From Batillaria attramentaria (Eukaryota > Mollusca > Gastropoda > Batillariidae): 64,000 nt of DNA. Each line of letters opens with the position of its first letter. Within the stretch, counting starts at the first letter, position 1. Shown here piece by piece: positions 44,613 to 56,119 of this stretch. Under the pieces are notes generated by a model that was given only the letters and a program-made list of their open reading frames with translations, had not been told where the DNA came from and ran no database searches. Both the position numbers and the translations under genes were made by a program. The stretch lies in contig JACVVK020000474.1 in NCBI GenBank assembly GCA_018292915.2, positions 1 to 64,000 on the forward strand, given 5' to 3'.

Positions 44613-46371
44613 CTGGTCCTGTAACAATCTTTTCAGTGACGTTTTCTTCACACAGCGGACATCGCGTGACCTTGTCACTGCACGTGCTACACACACACTT
44701 GTGTTGACAGGGCTGCAGCGTGACGTCGGACTTGGGGGTGCCGCACAATCCACAGGGCAGTCCCACCCCCTTCAGAGCCTCCTTCAGCTCGCCCTGCCTC
44801 CTCCCTTGACTGGCGTACAATCCCAGGGACTTGATCTCATCCACGCTGTTTCTGGCGCCTTGCTTTTTAACAAGCTTCGGGCTAATCACAAAGTTAAAGG
44901 GATATCTATATGTTTTTTTTTTCTCCGGGCATCTTATATCTTTGATAAATATTATGGTACTGTATTCCTAGCCTTAGAGTAAATCTGGTAAGTAAATATG
45001 GATTTGCTGTTGAGTGTTGACCTTGTAAATCAGTGGTGAACATGTTTTACAAATGAAATATTAAACAACAACAACTGCAGCAGATAGACGGGGAACCAAC
45101 CAAACAAACGGGCGAAAACAAAACACACATTGACTGATATTACACACTTTACAGGGGTATATATTGGCCCAAGTCTCTAACGGACACAAATTTTGAAAAG
45201 AAAGGTAACACGATGCTTAACAATTATGCGCTTTCGAAAAAAAAAAAAAAAACCGAACGTCTTTCGAAGAAAAAAAAATTAATGAGTATTATTATTTGAC
45301 CAATCTTACTTGTGTTTAACAAATTGTCGAACGCCGTCTTTAACTTGTCGCACGCCGTAGCTGAGTGGATTGCGCCCCTTGTTGTTCTCAGCATCAACAT
45401 AGGCTCCTCGACTGATGAGCATACAAGCCATGGCAACTCGCATTTGGCATTCCTGTCGTCCAGCCTCGCACTGACATAAAGACAATTCGATCAACTATGC
45501 TCTTGATAAAAATAAACTATTCCTGCAATCGGGAAAAAAACACCAAAAAAACGAACTGGAAGAATGTTGAACATACAGTTGAAAAGAAAGAACAACCAAA
45601 ACAAACACCCCAAAACACTCTGTTGCGTTGACCCCGAATTTAAAAACAAAAACCAGTTATTTTGACCCCCCCCCCCCTTTTCCACCCCCACCACCTCCAA
45701 AACAAAACCAACAACAACAAAACCCAAACATTTTACAAACAACACCCACCAAAAGACAACAACAACAACAAAAACACAACCAAAAACAAAAAAAACAAAC
45801 CAACCAAAATCAAACAAAACTCAATTATGTTGGAACTAAATTTGAACTCATATTTTAAAAAAGTTATGTTGGACCCAAAATGAAAGTTGCAGCTATGTTG
45901 AACCCAAATAATAATAATAATAATAATGCTGATAATACTAATACTAATGAAAAACAACAGTGATGTTAAACTCAAATTCTACTACAACACTCGTGTATTT
46001 AAAGAGTAAAAAGTTGAGGTCTGCAGACTGCTGACAACACATCTGCCTAATTCCGAACAACGATTACTATAGCTTGTGACTTGCATGGATAAGCAAATCT
46101 TCCTGAGGATTAGATAGTCAAGGTATTCCTTACCTCTAGGTCCCTCTCTACTCTCCCTCCTATGCTGAGATGCAGAGCTGTGTCACCATCTCTATCCTTT
46201 AGCTGAATATCAGCACCTGCAAAATGACTATGATTGGACGGAGAAACTATCTTCAATATATCAGTCAACGAATTTCGTTGGCGTCCGTGAGAAGTCCAAA
46301 GGTATCTGATGCAATTGTCTTTGATAAGTAGGAAGCAAAGTCAGTTGCTGATGAAAACAGTGAAATAAGCA

Positions 46372-46413
<42 letters not shown>

Positions 46414-46442
46414 CCGTCCCAATGTCTGTGTGTGTGTGTGTG

Positions 46443-46481
<39 letters not shown>

Positions 46482-46510
46482 GTGACTCTCTTTCTTTGTC
46501 CGTCGGTTCC

Positions 46511-46609
<99 letters not shown>

Positions 46610-47462
46610 GTACCTAGTTCCACCAAGGCTTCAGCGGCGCAAAACTTCCCCCGGATACAGGCAAGATGTAAGGGTGTGTACAGAGATCCCTCCCACGGCT
46701 GAAGGTTGACATCAGCCCCGCCCTGGCGAAAAGAACATTGACTCAACAGGCTAATTTCAATTCATATTTTAAACGTGTTGCATGAGATGAAACTGTATAT
46801 GGTTTTGTAAAAGAACTAGGAAACAGAGTGTGTGTGTGTGGGGGGGGGATAAACTCGTCTTCTGTCTACTGCCAGGGGATAATTTTGGAAGACGAGGGCA
46901 CTAGAAAAGGCCTGTACAAATTTTAGCTGTGTCGGGATTCGAACCTTCGACCTTTGAATCTCGAGGCTGACGCTCAAAGGACTGTGCCACATGACTATAC
47001 CGTAAACAGATATATAGAAACACTGTCATTAACGCTTATCGTGAAAGACCGTGAAATAAAACAAAATTGTTAAAAAAAAATTAAAAAAATTTTACACCAC
47101 TCGCCAGTGCAAACTTTCAGTGAGTTAACTACGAGTGCTTTACGTCCGAAAAGAAAGGTAACAAGAAAAAATAATGCACTCTAGGAAAATGTTTCAAATT
47201 TTTGCCGTAGCTACCTCGCAGGAAGCTCGGTAGCTACGGCAAAAACTTGAAACATCTCGTGGTTTCTTTCGTGGTAAATCACTCGAACTAATCATGTAAG
47301 CTCTATGTTTGTCATGAGTGAGTTTTCAACGGACTTACGTTCAGCACGAGGATCCTAATACAATCGTCATGGTCGTTCTGAGCAGCGATGTGGAGTGGGG
47401 AACTGCCATGTGTGAACACCTTCAGTTGGCTTTTGTCCCTTGCTAAGATCAGTTCCACAGCG
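44613..47462 (-). CDS. Mind-bomb-2-like E3 ubiquitin ligase, ankyrin repeats plus RING, partial
   Basis: Exons, 5' to 3' on the minus strand: 47339-47462, 46614-46722, 46134-46216, 45310-45470, 44613-44881; all phases agree. They encode ankyrin repeats: VELILARDKSQL with GSSPLHIAAQNDHDDCIRIL, GGADVNLQPWEGSLYTPLHL, GADIQLKDRDGDTALHLSI and VAMACMLISRGAYVDAENNK. A linker follows, then a RING finger (CGLCGTPKSDVTLQPCQHKC, then VCSTCSDKVTRCPLCEENV). The DGDTALHL repeat, the MACxLxxRGA repeat and the C-terminal RING are as in Mind-bomb proteins, which ubiquitinate Notch ligands. The N-terminal domains and any second RING are not visible. The last exon ends G/GTGAGT, so a further exon is expected. 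Reading through that donor gives only a low-complexity tail. Confidence 0.82.
45500..46125. repeat. A/C-rich low complexity inside the RING gene
   Basis: (CAAAA/AACC)-type sequence with a C run (45666-45700), AAC repeats (45759-45775) and AAT repeats (45908-45927). It fills the intron between 45470 and 46134. Confidence 0.85.
46375..46610. repeat. Compound microsatellite
   Basis: (CT)n, then TG, (TGTC)n, (CT)n and (CA)n in succession, ending about 5 bp from the ankyrin exon donor at 46613. Confidence 0.95.
46925..46998 (-). mobile_element. tRNA-like SINE head
   Basis: The minus strand reads catgtggcacagtcctttga ... ggttcgaatcccgacac, with B-box GGTTCGAATCC. Another type than families A and B. 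Confidence 0.5.
47125..47295. repeat. Palindromic MITE-like sequence
   Basis: Core arms tttttgccgtagctacc (47200-47216) and ggtagctacggcaaaaa (47230-47246) pair perfectly. Flanking outer arms (cgagtgctttacg...aaagaaaggt and its imperfect inverse near 47255-47290) extend the inverted repeat. It lies in an intron of the RING gene. Confidence 0.65.
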
Positions 47463-47657
47463 CTACACACACACACACACACACACACATCCATGTCTTT
47501 TGTGTGATGTGGGAACATTCGTCCTACGAATCGTTGATGTAATAAAGGAACATGCCTTAAATTATGCGTCTTTTCAAATTTGCGTTATATTTCCTGAGAC
47601 AGGGTACCTTAAGCCATATTAATATATATCGATCTTTCTTGTAAGTCAAATACTTTC

Positions 47658-48102
47658 AGATATACAGAGGGGTTTTATTTTGGACACAAATTTTTGATGT
47701 GATAAAGGAACGTCCAGACTGACACAAACAGTAGGTGTACTCTGGGAACCGAGCAGACACAAACTGCAGATTCAATCCGGGAACATTGACAATAACACGA
47801 TAAATCAACTTTTGTAATCCTTTAAACCGAGTTTGTCCTTTACCAACCATGCTGAAAACGTTTTCATATAGTGATTTTCCTTGTATGTGGAAGGCTATAG
47901 AATATACAGAGGGGTGCATGTTGGACACAAATTGTTGATGTGATGAGGGAACATTCACGCAGACACAAACAGGAGGTTTAATCTGGGAACCGACCAGACA
48001 CAAACTGAAAGTTCAATTTGGGAACCTAGACTATGACACGATAAATTATCTTTGTAATGCTTAAACTCGAATGTTTCATGACCAACCATGTTGGAAACAT
48101 TA
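47658..48102. repeat. Imperfect tandem duplication of about 250 bp
   Basis: 47658-47865 and 47909-48102 align (atacagaggggt...ttggacacaaat, gggaaccga(g/c)cagacacaaa, acacgataaat). Confidence 0.85.
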
Positions 48103-48129
48103 AAAATCATGTGTCATAAGTGGGCACCA

Positions 48130-48535
48130 GCAATAGGTTATGCATTCACCATCAAATTATTGTTGACAAATCACAGTGGTAAAGGCGTACCATCCAAGAT
48201 ACCTATACAGGTGCGAATTGACAACCTGCATTTGGTCGGCTGGTTTGCAGATTGGTTGGCTGGATTGATGAATGGTTGACTGTTTGGTTGAAGTTTTAAT
48301 ATCGCTCGCCGAAAAGATGGAGACGGCTCATTGGGCGATGGCTTAAGCGTTGTGTATTGTGTAGGCTTTTAGCTCTGCCCAGCCCCGCTTTGTCCAGCCC
48401 GATCATGTAATTACAGCCTTTCAGCACGAGTCCCACGCGCCTATTACCTAGGTGCGTAGTGCCGCGGGGGAGGGGAGGTGGGTTGGATAACTGCCGTACT
48501 GAAAAGATGTTTAAACTAGTCATGTACTGCCTTTT
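48130..48535. other. Non-coding stretch
   Basis: No gene recognised; the CT/GA tract of the next feature follows. Confidence 0.5.
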
Positions 48536-48539
48536 TTTC

Positions 48540-48547
48540 GGTTTTAC

Positions 48548-48583
<36 letters not shown>

Positions 48584-48800
48584 CTGGCTACAGAGAAAGA
48601 GAGAGGGGCGGCATTGACGAATAAACAAAAGATAGTTTCTTTTAGGGTGAGGTGAGTGTGTGTGTGGGGGGGGGGGGGGGGCGGTCTACTGACGAGAGAG
48701 AGAGAGTACTTTCTTTCGATAGAGCGTAGTGGTGGTGTTCATGGTAACGTTCTCACTCGGCCATGAGAAAGTCTCACATAACTGTCACCAGGGCCCGCAG
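48540..48800 (-). repeat. Repeat paired in inverse with 58970-59225
   Basis: Shared blocks include gggcggcattgacgaa, aacaaaagatagttt, gtctactgac, atagagcgtagtggtggtgt and aagtctcacataactgtcac. The (GA)n and G tracts inside differ in length. Confidence 0.75.
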
Positions 48801-49165
48801 GTAAAAGTCGAGGTAAGGGATTTTAGCCCCGGGTTAAGGCCTAACCTCAAACTAAACTGACTCTAGGGTTAAATATTCTGTTGCTGTTTTGTTTTAAATC
48901 AGAAGGGGGTCCATTCCGGCAAAGTGAATATGCCGTTATAAAAGAATTTTTCGTCTTTCTTCGCTTCCTTTTTTAAAATTTGATTTTATTTTTGGGTCTC
49001 TTTTGTCTTACTCTGGGTTAGGCCAGTAGTCGTGGGTTAGATTAACCTCGAGTTTTACATGCAGGCTCAGGGTAATAACTGAAGTAACGGCCAAAACTGG
49101 TTCAAATGCAAGAAAAGGGAATAGAACATATTTTGTAGAATAGCGTAATTTTCGAAATAAAGTAC
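48800..49165. other. Non-coding stretch
   Basis: No gene or repeat recognised. Confidence 0.5.
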
Positions 49166-49166
49166 C

Positions 49167-50406
49167 GATCCTACCCATCTTTCTCTCCGCCGCCGCGCCG
49201 TGCACCCGGCAGTCAATCTATGTATCTGGCGACTCCAACTTGTAACCTCTTTCTACGTACCTCTGACGCCAGATGCCACCTTGTGTCTTACATCATGACA
49301 TTCAGAATGGATTCCCCTACACCACTATGACCGTTTCATGCCGACTGAAAGTCATCAGGCAAATTCTCCCGTTTGCTACCGCAGTGAAGCCATTTCACCG
49401 AATACAGTATCTGTGCCGTTAAACCTTATTTTCCACTACTCCGACGGCTACACTATACTGATGTTATATACCATTAGATTCTCTAAGCGGCTGAACGGCA
49501 CGTTTTCCTCTGATATACTTTTTATCCCGACTTCATCAATATCTCCGCGGCAGTCAGTCTGTGTATTTGCCGACTCCCAACTTCTAACCTCTATCTAAGT
49601 ACCTCTGACGGCTGACACCACATCATTACATTTAGCTTGCATTTCTCTACACTACTATTACCGTTTCATACCGGCTGAAAGCCATCAGACAAATTCTCCC
49701 GTTTGCTACCGCATTGATCAGCTATTACACTGAATCCAGTATCTGTTCCTTTAAACCTTATTTTCCACTACTCCGACGGCTACACTATACTGATGTTATA
49801 TGCCATTAGATTCAGCAGTCAATTCTCGTTGTGCATCACTAGATGACTAAACGGCTCTACGACCAGTTATCCTAAAATACCCCCCCCCCCCCCCGATCCT
49901 ACCCATAATTATCCCCGCCGTTGTGCACCCGGCAGTCAGTCTTATGTATTTGCCGACTACCAACTTCTAACCTCTTCCTACATACTTCTGACGACTGGCA
50001 CCATCTTGTGTCCTATACCATGACATTCAGCATGGGTTCCCCTACACTACTATGGCCGTTTCATAAATTAAATTTTTCGCGTTTGATACCGCACTGATCA
50101 GCCATTTGAAAATGTTCAGCCCACCAAATTTGGATAGGTTCAGCCAACCAAATTTGAAAAATAAATGCAATTCTAAATTCCGAAATTTAAATAGCTGACT
50201 GTCCCTTCGCACAACGTGATTGTAATGTGTTTACGTCCAATGTGTGAGAGAATGCGTGTGATTCACGTGAGCGTGCGTGGTGGGTTCAGTTCACGGTGCT
50301 TTGAGCCAATTCACGAAATTGGGTAAAGCGCCTATACAATACTCATTATTATTATTATTATTCTTTCACGGAACCCAGTACCTGTTTCTTTAAACCTTAT
50401 TTTCCA
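49167..50406. repeat. Tandem array of three 340-380-bp units, third split by a SINE
   Basis: The landmark cagtca(g/a)tct(g/a)tgtat is at 49211, 49552 and about 49934. Shared blocks include gtttgctaccgca and aaaccttattttccactactc. Unit 3 is interrupted at 50104-50366 by a family C SINE, after which caggaacccagtacctg-type sequence and aaaccttattttcca resume. Confidence 0.85.
50104..50366 (+). mobile_element. SINE-like element family C, copy 3, nested in a tandem unit
   Basis: It runs from gaaaatgttcagcccaccaaa to gcgcctatacaatactcatta(tta)n. Compared with units 1 and 2 the insertion point is after gatcagccattt. Confidence 0.8.
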
Positions 50407-50561
50407 GGGCCAGGACCAAAGCATCTCTCTCTCTCTCTCTTTCTCTCTCTTAAGACCCCAGCAATGAGCGGCCACACATATAATTTTATCTGTGTGCCGT
50501 AAAATCCACACTCCACAAGTGGTATCTGAAGCAGACGAGTGGGTGAGGTGTGGGGGGTTGG

Positions 50562-50707
50562 GGGTTTAACGTCCTTTTCCACCACATACTGGTTATATCA
50601 AAGACGGAGCAACGATGAAAAATCAGCACAAATATTTGGTCCCAGCCGGGATACGAATTCACGACCCGAGCATTAGAAGTCCAACGCTCTACCATTCGGC
50701 CACCCCG
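50562..50707 (-). mobile_element. tRNA-derived SINE, family A copy 4
   Basis: On the minus strand the head is cggggtggccgaatggtagag ... cgtgaattcgtatcccggctg and the body is ggaccaaatatttgtgc ... ggacgttaaacccc. Confidence 0.85.
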
Positions 50708-50769
50708 AAAGCAGACGATAATAAGTCCAATTAGTGCCTTTTGCACACGAGAAGGTCACATAGCCGCTT

Positions 50770-52360
50770 TGAGTACTGCTTCCGAGACCACAAAAAGAAG
50801 GCTTAGGAGCCGCCATGGTTCAAAAGAAAATTCTACTCTGAAAAGGACGATACTTCTCGCAACACGTCACGACTCTTACATCAACATTCACTTTATGCCG
50901 AGTCCTTCGTTTATGTACACTGTACAGCCCATGCCCCATTCAAGTTTCCAAAAAAACTGACGAATGTACACGTGCTGTTTTTGCTGATTTTATCCCCCCC
51001 CCCCACCCCCACGCGCGCCAACGGGTTTGCTGATACGATCTTGATTGCACGAGAGTATCGCACGGTGTTTTGCGGAACAAAACTGCTCCCCGTTGCTGAA
51101 CGCCGAGTCCGGTCGGTCCAAATGGTGTGAGGACGTTCGAAGAAGAGCTCAGCTGAAATGATTAGACAGAATAATTATGCGTCTGCGGTAGGCCGGTAGT
51201 CGTGTTGAAATGAGAAAACAAAAAGTTTAGTAAGGACATCATGTGAAACATAGGCACGTGTCCTACTAACGCCTGTAGGGGTGAGATGCGGGTGTTTGCT
51301 GATTAGCTATTATATTGATCCATGGCGTGTCGCAGCTATTCAGGGCCAATGCAAGTCTTCACACCTTTCGAGACTGGTGCCGATAGGAATGGGTCAGGGA
51401 GTCTTTACCTTTGTTACCGCTTTTCCTGATTAGCTGATAATCGAGCTAAACCGGGTACATTGTTTTAATTAACAGAGAGAGAGAGAGAGAGAGAGCACCC
51501 AGTATCCATTTCTGGGTTGTGACGTGTATACACTGGGCCCGCTTGCTAAAAACTAATAAGGTCAACGTGATATATGCCCGCTGGCGCGTGCCGTTTACAC
51601 TTCTTCACATGTCCCTGGTGTCTGCTACGTGTAACCAACCCGGGGTATTGGAAGCTCCAAGCCACCCTGGCGCCGCGAGCGTGTCCCGTCTTCGGGGTGT
51701 CTGCTGCGGGGTATTGGACGTTTCACACCACTGCGATACATGACTGCGAGCGGCGCAGGTGGTGAAGTATTCTCGGAAGTATTAATCCACAAAGAGTGAA
51801 AAGACCTCCTTACTTTTTTGTTGTTAAACAAGAAGCCTAAAATTTGTCACGCACCACACAGTTAACTGAAGTAAATAAGTTAAAGATTCGTAACTATCAA
51901 AGTAACGACTTAAGGGTAATTAAACAAACAGTGCGATACACAACAAGAAAGTGGAGAAAACTCATATGCGAGGTGAGGTTTTGTGTACAATGTTTGCTTC
52001 CTTGGTCAGTTACCATCTCAGCCCCACCTGCCCCCCCCCCCCCCGCCCCCCCCCCCCCCCGGCCCCTAAGTTACCAAACACCATGACACCAAGGTGTTTC
52101 AGATATATTTGTTTAGTCCGTGCTGTTCAACGGTCGCAGCTGCTCGTACGCCATGATACCTAAATCGTTTAAGAAGGATTTTTCCTTCCATTCTTCTCTT
52201 CCTTTTTTATTTTTGTTTTTGTTGGTTTCTTTCATCCATCCTTCACCATTTTCCGACTTCTTTTTATTCATTCGCATGTTTACAATGCGCATTTCATAAT
52301 AATAATAATAATAACAATGCGTCAGGTACAAGCTGTGCCGTCAGCTGCTTATCCTTTTTT
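50770..52360. other. Non-coding stretch with C tracts
   Basis: No gene recognised. C/G homopolymers lie at 50994-51008 and 52029-52060, a GA tract at 51474-51495 and AAT repeats at 52298-52312. Confidence 0.5.
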
Positions 52361-52851
52361 GGTTAACGTGTCAGAGATAGCGTTAACCGGCTACAGCCGG
52401 TAAATTACCGTTTTGAAAACTGAAAATACCGGAATAAATTGGGCTGCCGGTAAAGGTGACCGGTTGGATCTTAAGATGACCGGCAGAAAAAAAAAATAAT
52501 TATGAAAAAAAGCCTAGCTGATTTCTTTTAGCGTGTGTGATGCACGTTAATAGCCACGATTACAACCTCACCCACCCCCACCCCCTCTCAACCTGTCGAT
52601 GCGTCACTCTAGCGAGTCGCTACATTGTCTCTGTCAGCCGTGGTGTAGCTATGCAGACAGTATAGCGCGACCGTCTCTCTCAGTATAGCGCGAGTTTCTC
52701 TCAACTGGCTGGTTCGCTGCGACATTCTAACTACACACTTCCCGCCAAGGTCTCCAAACTGCAGTATAATATAATATATCTATTAGCGATAGGCGCGAAA
52801 TAGCTGGAACTTTCGCGGGCACTCGCGTTTGCTGTCAAGCCTGTCATAATT

Positions 52852-53150
52852 ATGGCCGGGAAACAGAGATCTCTGCTTGCATTTTTTTCGAGGAATTCGG
52901 CAAGTAAGCCATCTGACACGCCTGAAGATACAGAGAGTGGCAGTCAGTCATTGACTGAGTCTTCAGCAAATGCGTGCGGTAGCGTTGGTCACAGTGGTGA
53001 TTCGGCAGAGAGGCGAAGATGGACCACAGTCTAAAAAACCCAAGCGAGAATTTCGCGAGCAGTGGCGAAAGGATTATCTTTGGCTTAAAACGGACAGTGA
53101 GGACACAATTTCTACTGTCTGCATAGCTGTTTCTCAGGCCACCGCATAAA
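52852..53150 (+). pseudogene. Broken N-terminus of a hAT-like (ZNF862/KIAA1586-type) transposase gene
   Basis: An ATG opens MAGKQRSLLAFFSRNSASKP, a start style common in hAT-derived genes. After a frame change near 53000 the next frame reads PKREFREQWRKDYLWL, then KTDSEDTISTVC, matching the start of the BED/TTF-like region of such proteins. It then stops at 53148. Only this start is present, so it is a truncated relic. Confidence 0.45.
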
Positions 53151-53411
53151 TGTTTGGTTAGCATTGTTGCGTTCCAGCGGTATCTGCGGCTTAGTAGGGG
53201 GGGGGGGGGGGGGGGGTGACCGATCTCGTTTTCACCAGTACCGGTTTACTTTGCTGGGCTTGCCAGCTGTTTTTGATAGTACCGGCTGGCAAAATTTCTA
53301 GCGCCATCGCTGCGTGTACACGCACATTTTTTATCAGTGAAAAAAAAATTATTGCAGGACGAAAATTTATATATTTAACACTTAATGAGCACAAATAAGC
53401 TTTAGCTTATA

Positions 53412-53837
53412 CAGTCTTCACAAAAAGTTAAGGACCAGTCAACATAATGGGTGACAGTTTCAATAAATCAGAAAAAAAAATAAACGAATAAGATTTTTCC
53501 CGTAAAATTCGGTAGCAAGGTTAAGGGGTAATTAGTGAACATGGCGACCACTGTGTGGATGGCACGTGCGCGTCACACAGCATGCTTGGCGCGTTTGAAA
53601 ATCTGCAATTCCGGCAAAACTAGACGGAGTTTCAGTGTTCAATGAGTGATACCTGGGGCTTTCTGCACGGAAAAAAATGAGATGCAGGTCAAAGAATGCA
53701 TCCCTGGTTATGAACTGTGCTCATTTGTTTGCCTACATAAGCTGCTGTTTCAGCGATGTTCAGCACTACACCAGCATGCCACCACGACAAAAGTTGAATG
53801 ATATTTGCAAGTGGTCCTTAACTTTTTGTGAAGGCTG
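53412..53837. mobile_element. Tc1/mariner-type MITE, 426 bp, TA-flanked
   Basis: The TIRs CAGTCTTCACAAAAAGTTAA and (inverse) CAGCCTTCACAAAAAGTTAA cover about 26 bp with one mismatch and are flanked by TA at 53410-53411 and 53838-53839. The CAGT-like end and TA target suit Tc1/mariner. No transposase remains. Confidence 0.85.
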
Positions 53838-53879
53838 TAGTAACGCTCAGGGTGAAACAAACACAGTGTAACGGTATTG

Positions 53880-54930
53880 CAATGGCAGACTAAATTAATC
53901 CTAAAATCTCATTAATCAATACTAGCGAGAGAGCGGGGGGGGGGGTGTCTGTGTAGGTTGACAAAAAGATAAATACATGTATACATATAAAAAGATAAAA
54001 TAAAAAGAGATAAAGACCCCCCAAAAGCAAGAAATAAAAAAAAAATAAAAAAGATTAAAATTTCCTATGGTCTACACTAGACACAGTTAAGGAAGTATCA
54101 GTAAGCAGACAAAATTACTCCTAAAATCTGATAAATTTACACAACAGAAGAGAGAGAGAGAGAGTGGTGTTGCCAGGAGTTTTTTTGTTCGGCGATTTAG
54201 CCAAAACAGCCATGAAAGTTTCGGCTTTTTACAGAAAGTTTCGGCTTTTTACAGAAAGTTTCGGCTCTCTCTGCCGAAGCAGTTTCACAAGTTTTTCGAC
54301 TAGATTCCCTACTGTTACGTTCTCCCTCCACCTCCATGAATTAAAGATGTTCTGTAGATATATATTCCGCAATAAAACAAGTCTTTGGAGTAAAATAACA
54401 AAATTGAACAAACTTCATTTCCTTGAACTTTAGAATGCTGTCTACCAAACATTCAGCACAAATCCAAGAAAAAGTGGGACTTTGAGTGTGACTGTCCCTT
54501 GGAAATTAGTCCAGCCAGCACAGGAATCTCACAGAAACGGACATAATCGAGCCGATTCACTCGTGAAAACTTCGGCTCGGCCAGCCGACATGACAGACAG
54601 ATTATCGGCTTTTTTAAAATAAAAAAAAAATCGGCTTTTAGCCGAGATCCGTCCCCAAACGACATCCCTGGAGAGAGAGAGAGAGAGAGAGATTGTGTAC
54701 TCACAAAAAAAATAAATAACAAGGAGGAACGGCCCCGTCCTACAAAGTTGTTTCTCCAAACTTCATTTTATTTTGTCTGTTTTGTTGTTATTGTTGCCGG
54801 TTCTCCCCTCTCCAAGTTCTACCGATGACACTAGATCCTCTACGACCTCGACCGATTAGCCACGTGACTGGGGGTGGGGCCGGGTGTGGGAAGAAGGGAG
54901 AGAGAGAGGCAGAGGGAGAGGGTGGGTAGG
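53880..54930. other. Degenerate repeat region
   Basis: It contains a tandem tttcggctttttacagaaag (54219-54258), the motif tcggctttttt again near 54605, and GA tracts (54146-54165, 54671-54691). A frame on the minus strand at 54453-54650 (FSRVNRLDYVRFCEIPVLAG) may be a transposon relic; I cannot assign it. Confidence 0.4.
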
Positions 54931-54934
54931 TGGG

Positions 54935-55098
54935 TGTTTAGGAGTTTAACGCTCTTTTTCACCACATAAGGGTGATATCAAAGACGGGGCAACGAGAAAA
55001 AGGCCAGCACAAATATTTGGCCCCAGCGGCCTGGATTCGAACTCTCGGCCCAAGCATTGAAAGTCCTACGCGCTACCATTCGGCCACCCTGGCTCCCC
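54935..55098 (-). mobile_element. tRNA-derived SINE, family A copy 5
   Basis: On the minus strand the head is ggggagccagggtggccgaat ... gagagttcgaatccaggccg and the body is ggccaaatatttgtgctggc ... gagcgttaaactcc. Confidence 0.85.
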
Positions 55099-55114
55099 AG
55101 AGAGAGAGAAAGAG

Positions 55115-55570
55115 AGAGAGAGAGAGACGTCAGTTCCGTGAACTAAACATTTGACGTCAGCCTCAAGCAGGTCGTCATACAGAGAGAGAGAGAGAGAGAT
55201 GACGTCAATTCCGTGAACTAAACTTTTGGCGTCAGCCTCTAGCACTGAGATCGTCTGAGGATGCTTGTTTATGTCCTGTGATTTCCCTACTGGCTTTGTG
55301 ACTTCTCCGACTGAATTATTTTTCACATGAAATCTGGAAGATGTAGAGGGCTGATGAAATGTCGGAAGCAGTGACGATCCTTGCAGATTTTGTCTGTGAA
55401 CCAAACATTTGCCGTCAGCCTCACGCTGCTCGTCTGACAGATGATACCTCTCCATATCTTGTGATTTCCTTGTTGCTTTTGTGACTTCCGGGACTGAAGT
55501 AATTTTGACATAAAATCTGGAAGATCTAGAGAGCTGATGAAACGTGGACTTAAAGTGCCTTGGATTGTAC
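55115..55570 (-). repeat. Coding-like tandem repeat: 2.5 units of about 50 residues
   Basis: An open minus-strand frame (55066-55584) repeats TFHQ(L/P)S(R/T)SSRF(Y/H)VK ... EVTK ... KSQD ... EAD(G/A)K(C/S)LVH. Unit 1 lies about 55390-55545, unit 2 about 55205-55370, and the ending EADVKCLVHG occurs again at 55140-55170. I recognise no family. It may be an exon of an unknown gene, or a non-coding tandem repeat that is open by chance. Confidence 0.4.
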
Positions 55571-55584
55571 TTACGAAATTGCAA

Positions 55585-56088
55585 AATTGGAACTTTTTTG
55601 ACCGGCGCTTCTCGCAGAAACGTGAAAAAGTGTGTTTATCTAAAAGCTCTGTTATTCTTAATACTAAAGCTATATAATAGTGCAATAGTTCATGTCATAT
55701 GTGCAGTTGTCACAAGTGACAAAAATACCGGAATGATGAGTAATTTGAAGGAGTCTTTTCATAGATATTTGGCCTTATATGCAAACCACCCCTACCTCGG
55801 AAATATTTTTCTTACACAAAACCTGTCAGAGCTACAGAGCTGTGCTACGAAAACAGGCAGTATAATTGGATGATCTTCCCAATTTCAGAAAATAAAGCCA
55901 TTTGAACATTTTTTTTCGAAAAAATTCGTAACATGACCGATTTTTTAAAATCGGCGATAACTGTTCTCAAAATGCGGCAGGATAAAAATCATGAAAAATA
56001 GCTCTGGAGAATATGACTGCCCATTTTATCTCAAAGTAAAAAGCCATCCGGCGAGGTGGTTTAGCAGATAGCCATCATTACATCCGTC

Positions 56089-56119
<31 letters not shown>

